A stretch of DNA of 44,225 nt from Massilia yuzhufengensis (lineage in GTDB: Bacteria; Pseudomonadota; Gammaproteobacteria; Burkholderiales; Burkholderiaceae_D), in NCBI RefSeq assembly GCF_900112225.1, contig NZ_FOLD01000041.1, positions 1 to 44,225 on the forward strand. Reading direction: 5' to 3'. The notes under the pieces are model-generated. The model worked only from the letters and a program-made list of their open reading frames with translations. It was not told the DNA's origin and did not search any database. The position numbers were made by a program, and so were the translations under genes. Positions within the stretch are counted from its first letter, which is position 1; the number at the start of each line of letters is the position of its first letter. Below are positions 34,594 to 43,343 of this stretch, piece by piece.

Positions 34594-35618
34594 ACGCACC
34601 TTCCACCACCAATGACTTGCAGGTAGCAAGCGGCGCCGCCCCGAGCGTGGCGGACGCGATCGCCGTCGTGATCCCGAGCTACAAGGTCACCCGCCACATC
34701 CTCGGCGTCATCGAGGGCATCGGCCCCGAAGTCGCGCGCATCTACGTGGTCGACGACAAGTGCCCGGACGGCAGCGGCGCGTTTGTCCGCGAACACTGCC
34801 GCGACGGGCGCGTCGTGGTGCTGGAACACGCGGAGAACCAGGGTGTCGGCGGCGCCGTGATGACCGGCTACCGCCAGGCCATCCTGGACGGCGCCAGGGT
34901 GATCGTGAAGATCGACGGCGACGGCCAGATGGACGGCAGCCTGATCCCGAGTTTCGTGGCGCCGATCCTGGCGGGCGAAGCCGACTACACCAAGGGCAAC
35001 CGCTTCTTCAACCTGGAGCGCCTGGGCAGCATGCCGCCGATGCGCTTGTTCGGCAATGCCGTGCTGTCGCTGATGACCAAGCTCTCGTCCGGCTACTGGG
35101 ACCTGTTCGACCCGACCAACGGCTATACCGCGATCCACGCCGACGCAGCGCGCTACCTGCCGTTCGAGAAGATCAGCAAGCGCTACTTTTTTGAATCGGA
35201 CATGCTGTTCCGCCTGAATATCCTGGGCGCGGTGGTGGCCGACGTGCCGATGGACGCCGTGTATGGCGACGAGGTGAGCAACCTGAAGATCTCCAAGATC
35301 GTCACCGAATTCCTCGCCAAGCATGTGCGCAACTTCGGCAAGCGCATCTTCTACAACTACTACCTGCGCAATATGTCGGTAGCCTCGATCGAACTGCCGC
35401 TTGGCCTGCTGCTCACCGGCTTCGGCACCGCCTATGGCGTGTCGCACTGGATCGCCTCGGCCCATTCGGGCGTGTCGACGCCGGCCGGCACCGTCATGCT
35501 GGCGGCGCTGCCGGTGATCATGGGGGTGCAGCTGATCCTCGCCTTCCTGGCGCACGACGTCGCCTCGGTGCCGCGCTACCCGCTGCACAAGAAAACCCTG
35601 TATCGCCGCAATCAATGA
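34590..35618 (+). CDS. GtrB/DPM-like glycosyltransferase family 2
   Basis: 342 residues. The GT2 domain (about 22-235) has VVIPSYKVTRHI, YVVDDKCPDGSG, the gap-spanning NQGVGGAVMTGYRQA and the catalytic KIDGDGQMD (DGD as metal site). Two C-terminal membrane segments (about 268-325, VASIELPLGLLLTGFGTAYG and VMLAALPVIMGVQLILAFL) place it with GtrB/dolichol-phosphate-sugar synthase-like enzymes, which load a sugar onto undecaprenyl phosphate at the inner face of the membrane. The ATG overlaps the preceding stop (ATGA), and a GtrA-like gene follows with overlap, the same pairing as in serotype-converting gtr operons. Confidence 0.92.
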   Translation: MNAPSTTNDLQVASGAAPSVADAIAVVIPSYKVTRHILGVIEGIGPEVARIYVVDDKCPDGSGAFVREHCRDGRVVVLEHAENQGVGGAVMTGYRQAILDGARVIVKIDGDGQMDGSLIPSFVAPILAGEADYTKGNRFFNLERLGSMPPMRLFGNAVLSLMTKLSSGYWDLFDPTNGYTAIHADAARYLPFEKISKRYFFESDMLFRLNILGAVVADVPMDAVYGDEVSNLKISKIVTEFLAKHVRNFGKRIFYNYYLRNMSVASIELPLGLLLTGFGTAYGVSHWIASAHSGVSTPAGTVMLAALPVIMGVQLILAFLAHDVASVPRYPLHKKTLYRRNQ

Positions 35619-36004
35619 CCGCCTCGCACCTGGTTTCACGACTGTTCACGCGCCAGTTCGCCGTCTTCGTCACCGGTGGCCTGATCTGCGCGCTGGCCGA
35701 CGTCGGCCTGATGCAGCTGCTGCTGCACTCCGGCATGCACTTCACGGCCGCCGCCAGCGCCGGCTTCGCGGCGGGGCTGCTGGTCAACTACGCCTTCCAC
35801 AGCCGTGTTACCTTCAATGCCGCGGCCAACCCGGCGAATTTCGCGCGCTACCTGGCCGTGGTGGGCATCAACTACCTGCTGACCATGGCCTGTGTTGCGC
35901 TGGCCCAGGCTACCCTCGACAACCCGCTGGCCGGGAAACTGCTGTCGCTGCCGCTGGTAGCGGTGAACGGTTACCTGCTCAGCAAATACTGGATCTTCAA
36001 GTGA
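35615..36004 (+). CDS. GtrA-family flippase-like protein
   Basis: 129 residues with four membrane helices: FAVFVTGGLICALADVGLMQLLL, AAASAGFAAGLLVNYAFHSRVTF, YLAVVGINYLLTMACVALAQ, and a C-terminal helix ending NGYLLSKYWIFK, the hallmark end of GtrA proteins. GtrA is thought to flip undecaprenyl-phosphate-sugar to the periplasmic face. Overlaps the GtrB-like gene by 4 nt and the GNAT gene by 1 nt. Confidence 0.93.
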   Translation: MTASHLVSRLFTRQFAVFVTGGLICALADVGLMQLLLHSGMHFTAAASAGFAAGLLVNYAFHSRVTFNAAANPANFARYLAVVGINYLLTMACVALAQATLDNPLAGKLLSLPLVAVNGYLLSKYWIFK

Positions 36005-36858
36005 TGCAAGCGCTCCGTTTCGCACCCGTCCAGAACGACCCCGCCACCCTCGCGACCTATGGCGCGCTGTTCGCCGCCTGCTTTCCCGGCACCGACAAGT
36101 TCACCCCCGCCTACCTCGACTGGCTGTATGTGGCCAACCCGGACGGCGCCGCCGTCGGCTACGACGCCTGGGACGGCGAGCGCCTGGCCGCCCACTACGT
36201 GTGCATCCCGGCGCGTGCCTGGGTCGAGGGTGTCGAGGTGCGGGTGCTGCTGTCGCTGAACACGGCCACCCACCCGGACTACCAAGGCAAGGGCCTGTTC
36301 ACCAAGCTGGCAGCGATGACCTACGAAGCGGGCGCCGCCCAGGGTTTCGATGGCTGCTACGGGGTAGCCAATGCCAACAGCACGCCCGGCTTCGTGCGCA
36401 AGCTCGGCTTCCAGCTGGTGCGCCCGCTGGAAGCCCGGGTCGGCCTCGGGCGCCTGCGCCATGGGGCCAAGCCGGAGGCGGCGTCGCTCTCGTTCGAACG
36501 CGCCTGGAGCCCGCAAGCGCTGGCGTGGCGCTGCGCCAACCCGCACAACCGCGTGTGGCAGCACGCCAAGAGCGGGCGCACGCAATTCCACGCGGCGGCG
36601 GTGCACCACGTGCCGGCCTATGCCGAACTCGATGGCGCCGCCGCGCCGGCGCAGGCCGGCGAACGCGCCGCTTCGCCCGTGCGCCTGTTCATCGGCCTGG
36701 CGCCCGACGCCACGGCGAACTACTGGAACTACGCCAGCATCCCGCTGCGGCTGCGCCCTTCGCCGCTGAACCTGATCTGGCGCGGCTTCACGCCTCGCGT
36801 GCCGCAACTGGACGCGGCGCGCATCCAGTTCACCTTCCTCGACTTCGATGCCTACTGA
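36004..36858 (+). CDS. GNAT-family N-acyltransferase
   Basis: 284 residues. A GNAT fold is indicated by LNTATHPDYQGKGLFTKLAAMTYEAGAAQGFDGCYGVANANSTPGFVRKLGFQLV, where QGKGLFTKL is the acetyl-CoA pyrophosphate-binding loop (about 90-110). The C-terminal ~120 residues are less conserved and may shape the acceptor site. ATG 36004 overlaps the GtrA stop (TGATG); a GTG at 36001 is one codon earlier. In this operon it could N-acetylate an amino sugar, opposite in effect to the PIG-L deacetylase gene that follows with an 11-nt overlap. Confidence 0.85.
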   Translation: MQALRFAPVQNDPATLATYGALFAACFPGTDKFTPAYLDWLYVANPDGAAVGYDAWDGERLAAHYVCIPARAWVEGVEVRVLLSLNTATHPDYQGKGLFTKLAAMTYEAGAAQGFDGCYGVANANSTPGFVRKLGFQLVRPLEARVGLGRLRHGAKPEAASLSFERAWSPQALAWRCANPHNRVWQHAKSGRTQFHAAAVHHVPAYAELDGAAAPAQAGERAASPVRLFIGLAPDATANYWNYASIPLRLRPSPLNLIWRGFTPRVPQLDAARIQFTFLDFDAY

Positions 36859-37636
36859 AGCCAGCCAGGGCCACGCTGCGCTGTTCCTGTTCGCCCACCA
36901 GGACGACGAGTTCGGCGTCTACCAGCGCATCCTGCACTGCCGCCAGCGCGGCCTGCGCGTGGCCTGTGCCTACCTGACCGACGGCCAGACCGCGACGGCC
37001 AGCGCCGACCAGCGCAATCGCGAATCGCTGACGGTGCTGGCACGCCTCGGCGTGGACCCGCAGGACGTGTACTTCGCCGGCGCTGAGCTGGGCATCGGCG
37101 ACGCCTGCCTGGCGCAGCACCTGCCGGCCGCCGCCGGCTGGATCGGGCGCTGGCTCGATCGCTACCCGCTGGTCGATGCGCTCCACGTCACGGCCTGGGA
37201 AGGCGGCCACCACGACCACGACGCCCTGCACGCGCTGGCGCTGCTGCTGGCCGCCGAGCGCGGCCTGCTGGCGCGCACCTTGCAGTTCTCGCTGTACCAG
37301 GCCAAGGGCTTGCCCGGCCCGCTGTTCCGGGTGTTGGCGCCGCTGTCCGAGAACGGCCCGGCGGTGGCCACCCGCATCCCCTGGCGCGCGCGCCGGCAGC
37401 ACCTGCGCGCCTGCCTGTCCTATCCGTCGCAGCGCGCCACCTGGCTTGGCCTGTTCCCCTTCGTGTTGGCGCACTACCTGCTGCGCGGCGTCGAGCAGCT
37501 GCAGCCGGTGGCGCTGCACCGCCTCGACCAGCGCCCGCACGCGGGCGCGCTGTACTACGAGAAGCGCAAGTTCTTTACCTGGCCGCAGATGCAGGCCGCG
37601 CTGGCCGCCTGGCGCGCCACGATTTCTTCCAACTGA
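36848..37636 (+). CDS. PIG-L/LmbE-family deacetylase
   Basis: 262 residues. The metal-binding motif AHQDDE (about 16-21, in place of the usual AHPDDE) and the later THxxH-like element HVTAWEGGHHDHDALHALA (His-rich, about 113-131) identify a zinc-dependent N-deacetylase of GlcNAc-like substrates. It is a cytoplasmic enzyme. Pairing with the GNAT gene suggests remodelling of an N-acyl group on a sugar or sugar precursor. The gene overlaps the GNAT end by 11 nt. Confidence 0.9.
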   Translation: MPTEASQGHAALFLFAHQDDEFGVYQRILHCRQRGLRVACAYLTDGQTATASADQRNRESLTVLARLGVDPQDVYFAGAELGIGDACLAQHLPAAAGWIGRWLDRYPLVDALHVTAWEGGHHDHDALHALALLLAAERGLLARTLQFSLYQAKGLPGPLFRVLAPLSENGPAVATRIPWRARRQHLRACLSYPSQRATWLGLFPFVLAHYLLRGVEQLQPVALHRLDQRPHAGALYYEKRKFFTWPQMQAALAAWRATISSN

Positions 37637-37659
37637 TCCACCCACAAGAGGTTCACCGC

Positions 37660-39792
37660 ATGACCCCGCACGACACCAGCCTGCGCCGCGATCCCTGGGC
37701 CCTGGCCCTGCCCTTCGCCCTGGCCTGCATCGCCTGGTTCCTGTACCAGCGCAACTTCGGCCTGCAGCCGACCGTCTTCGCCGACGAGTGGTACTACAGC
37801 AAAATGGCGCGCCTGATGCCGCTGCAGGAAGCAATCGTGCCCTCTTACCTCTACCTGTGGATCTTCGGCGCCAGCACCAGCTGCGGCGAAGGCTTCCTGG
37901 AGTGCGTCCGCGCCGGCAACCTGGCCTTCTTCCTGGCCGCGGCGCCCTTCGTCTACCTGGTGACGCGGCGCTACGCCGGCAGCCTGGCCGCCTTCTGCGT
38001 GGCCGTGTTCACCGCACTGGCGCCGCTGAACGTCTACACCGCCTACTTCATGCCCGAATCGACCTATTACTTCGGGTTCTGGGTCTTGACCTGGGTGGCG
38101 CTGGCGCGCGCTTCCTGGCACCCGCTGCTGCACGCGCTGGTGCTGGGGGCCATCCTGGGCGCCATGAGCCTGGTGAAGGTGCATGCGCTGTTCCTGATCC
38201 CGGCGCTGTGCCTCTACCTGGTTTATGCCAGCTGGCAGCGCGGCGGCAGCTGGTTCCTGCGCGGCGTGGCGACGGCTGCGGCGGCCGGCGTGTTCACGGT
38301 GGTGGTCAAATTCGCCCTCGGCTGGCTGCTGGCCGGCGACGCGGGCCTGAGCCTGCTCGGTCCCTTCTACCAGGGCGCCGTCAATGCCGGCGGCAAGGGC
38401 TCGCGCCTGGCCCTGCTCAACCCCGCCTTCATCAACGGCCGCGGCCAGCTGATGGCGCTGGCAGTGGTGTATGGCGTGCCGCTGGCGATCCTCGCCTACG
38501 AACTGTGCGCGCGCGTGCTGCGCCGGCGCGCCGCCGCCACCGGCGCCGGCCCGGCCACGCCTGATCCGCGCAACCTGCTGCACGTGTACACCCTGCTGAC
38601 CCTGGGCGCGGCGGCCGGCATGACCATCATGTACACCGCCACGCTGGACCAGCCGGGCAGCCGCGAAATCCTGCGCCTGCACCTGCGCTACTACAGTTTC
38701 GTGTTCCCGCTGCTGGTGATCGTGGCGGCGGCCGCCATCGGACGGCGCGACAGCGACCGCGGCGCCACGGACGACGCCGGCCTGCCGGCGCTGCGCTGGG
38801 CCATCGCCCTGCTACTGTGCGGCGTGCTGGTGTTCGCGCTGTCCCGCCTGCCCGGCTACGCACTGAACATCGTCGACGGTCCGGAGATCGCCGCCATCGA
38901 CCTGGCCCTGCCGGCCGGCCGCCTGCTCGTGGCCCTGCAGTGCGCGCTGCTGCTGGCATGGGCGGCGCGGGTGCGCGGCACGGCGCTGGTCTACCTGTTC
39001 GTGGCCCTGCCCGCCGCGCTGGTGGCCGGCAACGACGGCACCAGCGGCTTCCTGGCGCGCCACGCGCCGCCCGGCCAGGGCGACCTGGCGGGCCGGCTGG
39101 CGCACAGCCGCGTGGCCCCGGCCGACCGCAAGGATGTGGTGGTGGCCGGCACCGACATGACCGTGATCATGCGCGTCCAGTTCCACCTCGACGACAAGGA
39201 CAGCATTCCCCTGCTGCTCGAGCCGAACACGCCGATGGCGGAATACCAGGTCCCGGCCAACAAGAAATGGATGGTGCTGGTGGGCGACGTGCCGCTGCCG
39301 GCCTCGGTGCATCCGGTGGTGCGCACGCCGCACTACAGCCTGGTGCGCCTGCCGGACCCGGAGCCGGCGGTGGTCACCATCAAGATGTCGGAGCAGCCGG
39401 ATCCGGTCTCCGTGAGCGGCATCGAAGGCCTGTCGCATGCAGAACTGTGGGGCCGCTGGTCCGATGCCAAGCGCGTGGTGATCCATTTCGCCAAGCCGCT
39501 GCCGCGCCGCGCCGGCGTGGTGCTCAATGCCAGGGGCTACGACGTGAACGCCACCCTGCCCTTCACCGCCCATATCGGCGATGTCAGCAAGGAATTCAGG
39601 GTCGGCTGGAACCTGCAGCAGGTCGGCATGCATTTCGATACCGACGGCCAGCAGCGCACCCTAGTAATCGACATCCCCCGCCCCATTTCACCGGCAGAAC
39701 TAGGCAACCCGGGCGACCCGCGCAAGCTGGGCATCGGCATCGCCGAGCTGGTCATCACGGACGGCGCTACTGCGGCCCAGGCGGCCCGTTAA
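37660..39792 (+). CDS. GT-C membrane glycosyltransferase (GT39/ArnT-like)
   Basis: 710 residues. One N-terminal helix is followed by the acidic motif TVFADEWYYSKMARLM (Asp/Glu pair as in GT-C enzymes, about 37-53) and about eleven further helices (to about 455). A periplasmic C-terminal domain (about 460-710) is beta-rich (VVVAGTDMTVIMRVQFHLDDKD). This is the plan of polyprenyl-phosphate-sugar transferases such as ArnT/PMT-like proteins. AGAGG precedes the ATG by 8 nt. Together with the GtrA- and GtrB-like proteins it may form a Gtr-type side-branch system acting in the periplasm. It ends the operon, just before the 206-bp repeat element. Confidence 0.85.
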   Translation: MTPHDTSLRRDPWALALPFALACIAWFLYQRNFGLQPTVFADEWYYSKMARLMPLQEAIVPSYLYLWIFGASTSCGEGFLECVRAGNLAFFLAAAPFVYLVTRRYAGSLAAFCVAVFTALAPLNVYTAYFMPESTYYFGFWVLTWVALARASWHPLLHALVLGAILGAMSLVKVHALFLIPALCLYLVYASWQRGGSWFLRGVATAAAAGVFTVVVKFALGWLLAGDAGLSLLGPFYQGAVNAGGKGSRLALLNPAFINGRGQLMALAVVYGVPLAILAYELCARVLRRRAAATGAGPATPDPRNLLHVYTLLTLGAAAGMTIMYTATLDQPGSREILRLHLRYYSFVFPLLVIVAAAAIGRRDSDRGATDDAGLPALRWAIALLLCGVLVFALSRLPGYALNIVDGPEIAAIDLALPAGRLLVALQCALLLAWAARVRGTALVYLFVALPAALVAGNDGTSGFLARHAPPGQGDLAGRLAHSRVAPADRKDVVVAGTDMTVIMRVQFHLDDKDSIPLLLEPNTPMAEYQVPANKKWMVLVGDVPLPASVHPVVRTPHYSLVRLPDPEPAVVTIKMSEQPDPVSVSGIEGLSHAELWGRWSDAKRVVIHFAKPLPRRAGVVLNARGYDVNATLPFTAHIGDVSKEFRVGWNLQQVGMHFDTDGQQRTLVIDIPRPISPAELGNPGDPRKLGIGIAELVITDGATAAQAAR

Positions 39793-39828
39793 GCTTGCTC
39801 AAGCCTGGGTGGTGCTGTGAGAACCCAC

Positions 39829-40034
39829 CTTCGGGGTCAGGTCTGACATTTGGACACGAGCTCGACAGTACCGGGCGTCCTGCGCTGGTGACGGCAAGAC
39901 TGCGCCCGGCCAGGTGCGAGCAATCGGCAGGATACGGCTGAGGCCGTGTCCAATTGTTAGACCTGACCCCGGAGTGCGAGCAATCGGCCGGATACAGCTG
40001 GGGCCGTGTCCAAATGTCAGACCTGACCCCGAAG
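39829..40034. repeat. 206-bp element with perfect 30-bp inverted ends
   Basis: Bases 39829-39858 are the exact reverse complement of 40005-40034. The motif contains GGGGTCAGGTCTGACA and its complement. The right half is two tandem 60-bp units (39914-39973 and 39974-40033), each ending in a copy of the motif; the first copy has a few changes (AATTGTTAG for AAATGTCAG). No coding frame or target duplication was seen. The shape suits a non-autonomous mobile repeat or a REP cluster; related motifs are common in Betaproteobacteria. It sits between two converging genes and may also end transcription. Confidence 0.8.
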
Positions 40035-40047
40035 TGCGAAGTGAAGT

Positions 40048-41634
40048 TTAGATGGTGGGACGCGGGCCGCCGCCGAGCAGGAAGGCGAGCTTTTGCTTGC
40101 CTTGCTTGCCTTGGGTTGCCGTCGGGGTGACGGTTTCCTTGCGGGCGGCGCTCGATGGCTCGTAGGGCTTGAGGAACCACGGGTCGACCTTCTCGCGGCG
40201 CGGCATCGTGCTGTAACCGCTGCTGCGCGGTGGGCGCTCGCTGCGCTCGCCGCGGGCGGGAGGCGCCTCGCTGCGGCCGCGGCGTTCGCTGTCGCGCGCG
40301 AAGTCGCGTCCGCCGTCGCGGCTGCCCTCGCGCGCGCCTTCGCGGGCACGCGCGGACGGCGCCACGAAGCCGGCCAGTTCACCGCGCACGATGGTTTGCT
40401 TGATCAGTTTCTCGATGTCGGTGAGCAGGCGCTCGTCCTTGTCCGAGAACACCGACAGCGCGTCGCCCGAGGCGCCGGCGCGGCCGGTACGGCCGATGCG
40501 GTGCACGTAGTCTTCGGCGTTGTACGGCAGGTCGTAGTTGATCACGCACGGCAGGTCGGTGATGTCGAGGCCGCGGGCGGCGACGTCGGTCGCGACCAGC
40601 ACTTCGACTTCGCCGCGCTTGAAGGCTTCGAGGGCCGCCATGCGTTCCTGCTGGGTCTTGTCGCCATGGATCGCGGAGGCCTTGATGCCCTTCTTCTCCA
40701 GGTGGGTCGCCAGGCGCGAGGTGCCGATCTTGGTGTTCGAGAACACGATCACCTGCTTCAGGTTGCGCTCGCGGATCAGGTGCTCCACCACGTCGCGCTT
40801 GAGCTCTTCGTCGACCTTGTAGACGATTTGCGTGACCTTGTCGGCGGTGGCATTGCTGCGCGCTACTTCGATCAGTACCGGCTTATCCAGGAAGCTGTTG
40901 GCCAGCTTCTTGATCTCGGCCGAGAAGGTGGCCGAGAACATCAGGTTCTGGCGCTTTTTCGGCAGCAGGTTGATGATGCGCTGCAGGTCCGGCAGGAAGC
41001 CCATGTCGAGCATGCGGTCGGCTTCGTCCATGACCAGCATCTGCACCTGCGACAGGCTGACGTTCTTCTGTTCGATATGGTCGAGCAGGCGGCCCGGGGT
41101 GGCGATGACGATCTCGACGCCGCCCTTCAGGATGATGGTCTGGCCCTTCATGTCCATGCCGCCGAACACGACGGTGGAACGCAGCGGGGTGTGCTTGGCG
41201 TAGGCCTTGACGTTCTCGGCCACCTGCACCGCCAGTTCGCGGGTCGGCGTGAGCACCAGCGCGCGCACCGGGTGGCGCGCCGGCGACATGCTGGCGCTGG
41301 CGTGCGCCAGCAGCAGCTGGATGATCGGCAGCGAGAAGCCGGCGGTCTTGCCGGTACCGGTCTGGGCGGCGCCCATGACGTCGCGACCCTGCAGCACCAG
41401 CGGGATGGCCTTGGCCTGGATCGGGGTTGGGTGCACATAGCCCTGGTCGGTCAGCGCGCGCAGGATTTCCGGCGCCAGGCCGAGGTCGGCGAAGCGCACG
41501 GTCGGCGTTTCGTCGGCGGCGACTTGTTCGACCACGGGTTCATTGACCAGTTCGGCAACTGCTTCGATGGACGGATCGTCCTGGAGGAGGTCGGCCTGAT
41601 CGGCGCTGGCGGGAGTATTCTGGATATCAGACAT
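40048..41634 (-). CDS. rhlE: DEAD-box RNA helicase, RhlE type
   Basis: 528 residues. Q motif region (about 48-73), Walker A AQTGTGKT (90-97), PTRELA, TPGR, DEAD (203-206), SAT (234-236), then the second RecA domain ending HRIGRTGRAG. The C-terminal ~100 residues are Arg/Gly/Ser-rich and probably bind RNA. An acidic ~42-residue N-terminal extension is unusual for short RhlE proteins. Likely role: RNA unwinding in ribosome assembly and decay, often cold-related. ATG 41634 has only a weak AAGAAT upstream. The gene is convergent with the polysaccharide operon. Confidence 0.93.
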   Translation of the reverse strand: MSDIQNTPASADQADLLQDDPSIEAVAELVNEPVVEQVAADETPTVRFADLGLAPEILRALTDQGYVHPTPIQAKAIPLVLQGRDVMGAAQTGTGKTAGFSLPIIQLLLAHASASMSPARHPVRALVLTPTRELAVQVAENVKAYAKHTPLRSTVVFGGMDMKGQTIILKGGVEIVIATPGRLLDHIEQKNVSLSQVQMLVMDEADRMLDMGFLPDLQRIINLLPKKRQNLMFSATFSAEIKKLANSFLDKPVLIEVARSNATADKVTQIVYKVDEELKRDVVEHLIRERNLKQVIVFSNTKIGTSRLATHLEKKGIKASAIHGDKTQQERMAALEAFKRGEVEVLVATDVAARGLDITDLPCVINYDLPYNAEDYVHRIGRTGRAGASGDALSVFSDKDERLLTDIEKLIKQTIVRGELAGFVAPSARAREGAREGSRDGGRDFARDSERRGRSEAPPARGERSERPPRSSGYSTMPRREKVDPWFLKPYEPSSAARKETVTPTATQGKQGKQKLAFLLGGGPRPTI

Positions 41635-41877
41635 ATTCTTGTTGGACAGTATTTCGTTAACTCTACGGCTGCGCCTGCGGGCTCGGAGTGGCCTGCGCGG
41701 GAAGCTTCCTGATGGGACAACGGCCGGTAACCGGACCGCATTTGCCGCGAATGCACCGGAAAACAGACCGGTCCGGGCGGACGTAGAGGCACTTTAGCGG
41801 GCTACACGATACCTGAAATCGCCCCCCCTGTATATAAGGTCCTGTTTTTGGGGCAGTTTCCAGGACGAGGGACACCA
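41635..41877 (-). other. Long upstream region of the DEAD-box helicase gene
   Basis: 243 bp with no gene. On the minus strand a TATATA (41837-41832) is a possible -10, giving a leader of about 190 nt. The leader contains nested inverted repeats (CCGGACC near 41780 with GGTCCGG near 41735, and GCATT/AATGC inside). Long structured leaders are typical of cold-induced DEAD-box genes; this is an inference. Confidence 0.45.
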
Positions 41878-42642
41878 CTAGTTGCCGCCCGGACCGGTCC
41901 AGCCGCGCTGCTGGGCCGCCCGTTCGGCGGCCGGGTCGAGGGTGGCGCCGACGATGCGGGCGTCGATGGCGGCCTGCACCGCCGGCGGCAGGCTGCTGCC
42001 GTCGAGCCAGGCGGCGCCGGGGCGCGGCTGGGCCAGCACGGGAATGGTCCAGCGCCCGCCGCCGCGGCAGGCCAGGCCGGCGGTGGTGTCGACCACGAAG
42101 CTGCGGCAGTAGCTGCCGTCTTTCGAGACGAAGGTGACCCCGATGCGTACCCCGGAATCGGACGGGCCGGGGCTGGCGAGCTGGCCGCCGAGGGCGTCCA
42201 CCAGCCGGCCGCGCGCCACCAGGGCGCCGTTGCTCGATTCCAGCATGACCAGGCCGGGGTCGTGGCGCAGCTCTTGCCAGCCGAGGGCGCCGGCCACCAG
42301 CCCGGTGGCCAGCGCGGCCAGCATGGCGATCCAGTGCTGCCGCGTCCAGCCGGGCCGGGCCGGCTGCGGCGGCGCCGCGCGCCCGGGGCGCAGGCTGTCG
42401 AGGTGGACCACCTTGGCGCCACCTGGAGGCGCGGCGCGCTGGTGGTGGTGCTTGCCGTCATGGCCGTTGGCCGAGACGCTGCTGATGCGCGCGCGCCCGA
42501 GGCCGGCCTGGGCCTTGCGGTGCTGGGCCACGCGGGCCGCCAGCACCGGGTCGGCGCGCATGGCCCGCTCGACGGACGCGCGCACCGGCTCGGCCAACTC
42601 GCCGTTGAGGTATGCGATCAGGAGCTCGTCCGGGAATGTCAT
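41878..42642 (-). CDS. Anti-sigma-factor-like membrane protein
   Basis: 254 residues. The N-terminus (FPDELLIAYLNGELAEPVRASVERAMRADPVLAARVAQHRKAQAGL) is the helical start typical of anti-sigma factors, but without the zinc-binding His/Cys residues. A His/Pro-rich segment (about 55-95) is followed by one membrane helix (IAMLAALATGLVAGALGWQ, about 105-123) and a periplasmic domain with two cysteines (SYCRSFVV, LACRGG). No sigma factor gene lies next to it: the gene before it on the same strand encodes a Lon-type domain protein. Start ATG 42642 has only GAGCTGG upstream. An orphan regulator of a distant sigma factor is the likeliest role. Confidence 0.7.
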   Translation of the reverse strand: MTFPDELLIAYLNGELAEPVRASVERAMRADPVLAARVAQHRKAQAGLGRARISSVSANGHDGKHHHQRAAPPGGAKVVHLDSLRPGRAAPPQPARPGWTRQHWIAMLAALATGLVAGALGWQELRHDPGLVMLESSNGALVARGRLVDALGGQLASPGPSDSGVRIGVTFVSKDGSYCRSFVVDTTAGLACRGGGRWTIPVLAQPRPGAAWLDGSSLPPAVQAAIDARIVGATLDPAAERAAQQRGWTGPGGN

Positions 42643-42674
42643 GCCAGCTCGCCAAAAAAGGGATCAAGACGCCG

Positions 42675-43295
42675 TCAGGAGGTGATCAGGCCGTGCTCGT
42701 CGAGGACGTCGTGCAGCAGCTCCAGGCGGATCACGGGGTTATCGAGCAACATCATGTGGTGCTTCTGCTGGTTGGGCAGCGGCAGCAGCTCGCACCAGCG
42801 GTTGGACACCCAGCCGCAGTCGTCGAGCCGGAACGGCGGCTGCACCGGCCAGCGGTGCTGGGGCACGTCGTGCAGCGAAGACAGCACCCGGTCGAGCGCG
42901 TCGGAAGCGCCCTGCAGCTCGGAGGGCACGCGCACCGCCTGGTCGCCCTCGACCAGCTCGGCCTCGGCCATCCAGAGGCCGTTGACGCGCTGCTCGGCGG
43001 TGACCACCGAGAAACGCGCGCCGCCGCGGCACAGCACCTGCAGCACGCCCGGCGTGGTGGTGGTGAGCTCGGTGACGGAGGCGATGGTGCCGGCGGCGGC
43101 GAAGCGCTCGGGCTCGCCGTCTGGCTGGCGCACTTCATGTCCCTGCGTGAGCAGCACCACCCCGAAAGGCGTGTCGTCGGTCAGGCAGCGGCTGACCATG
43201 TCGAGGTAGCGCGCCTCGAACACCTGCAGCGGCAGCACCCCGTCCGGGAACAGCACCGTACTGAGCGGGAACAACGGCAAGGAAATCGTCGACAT
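42675..43295 (-). CDS. Lon N-terminal-type substrate-binding domain protein
   Basis: 206 residues, a stand-alone LON substrate-binding domain: ISLPLFPLSTVLFPDGVLPLQVFEARYLDMVSRCL, then FGVVLLTQGHEV and GTIASVTELT. No ATPase or protease domain follows. Such proteins are widespread, and their role in protein quality control is presumed. ATG 43295 begins the conserved domain; an in-frame upstream start at 43334 adds 13 residues with no support. It ends 32 nt before the anti-sigma-like gene and may share a transcript. Confidence 0.9.
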   Translation of the reverse strand: MSTISLPLFPLSTVLFPDGVLPLQVFEARYLDMVSRCLTDDTPFGVVLLTQGHEVRQPDGEPERFAAAGTIASVTELTTTTPGVLQVLCRGGARFSVVTAEQRVNGLWMAEAELVEGDQAVRVPSELQGASDALDRVLSSLHDVPQHRWPVQPPFRLDDCGWVSNRWCELLPLPNQQKHHMMLLDNPVIRLELLHDVLDEHGLITS

Positions 43296-43343
43296 GATCC
43301 CATCATGACAGAATCGCCGGGGAGACGGGAGCACGATTGGGCG

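Noticed and set aside
39914..40033. CRISPR-like repeat array
   Set aside because: Only two direct 60-bp units with no unique spacers between them, and no cas genes nearby.
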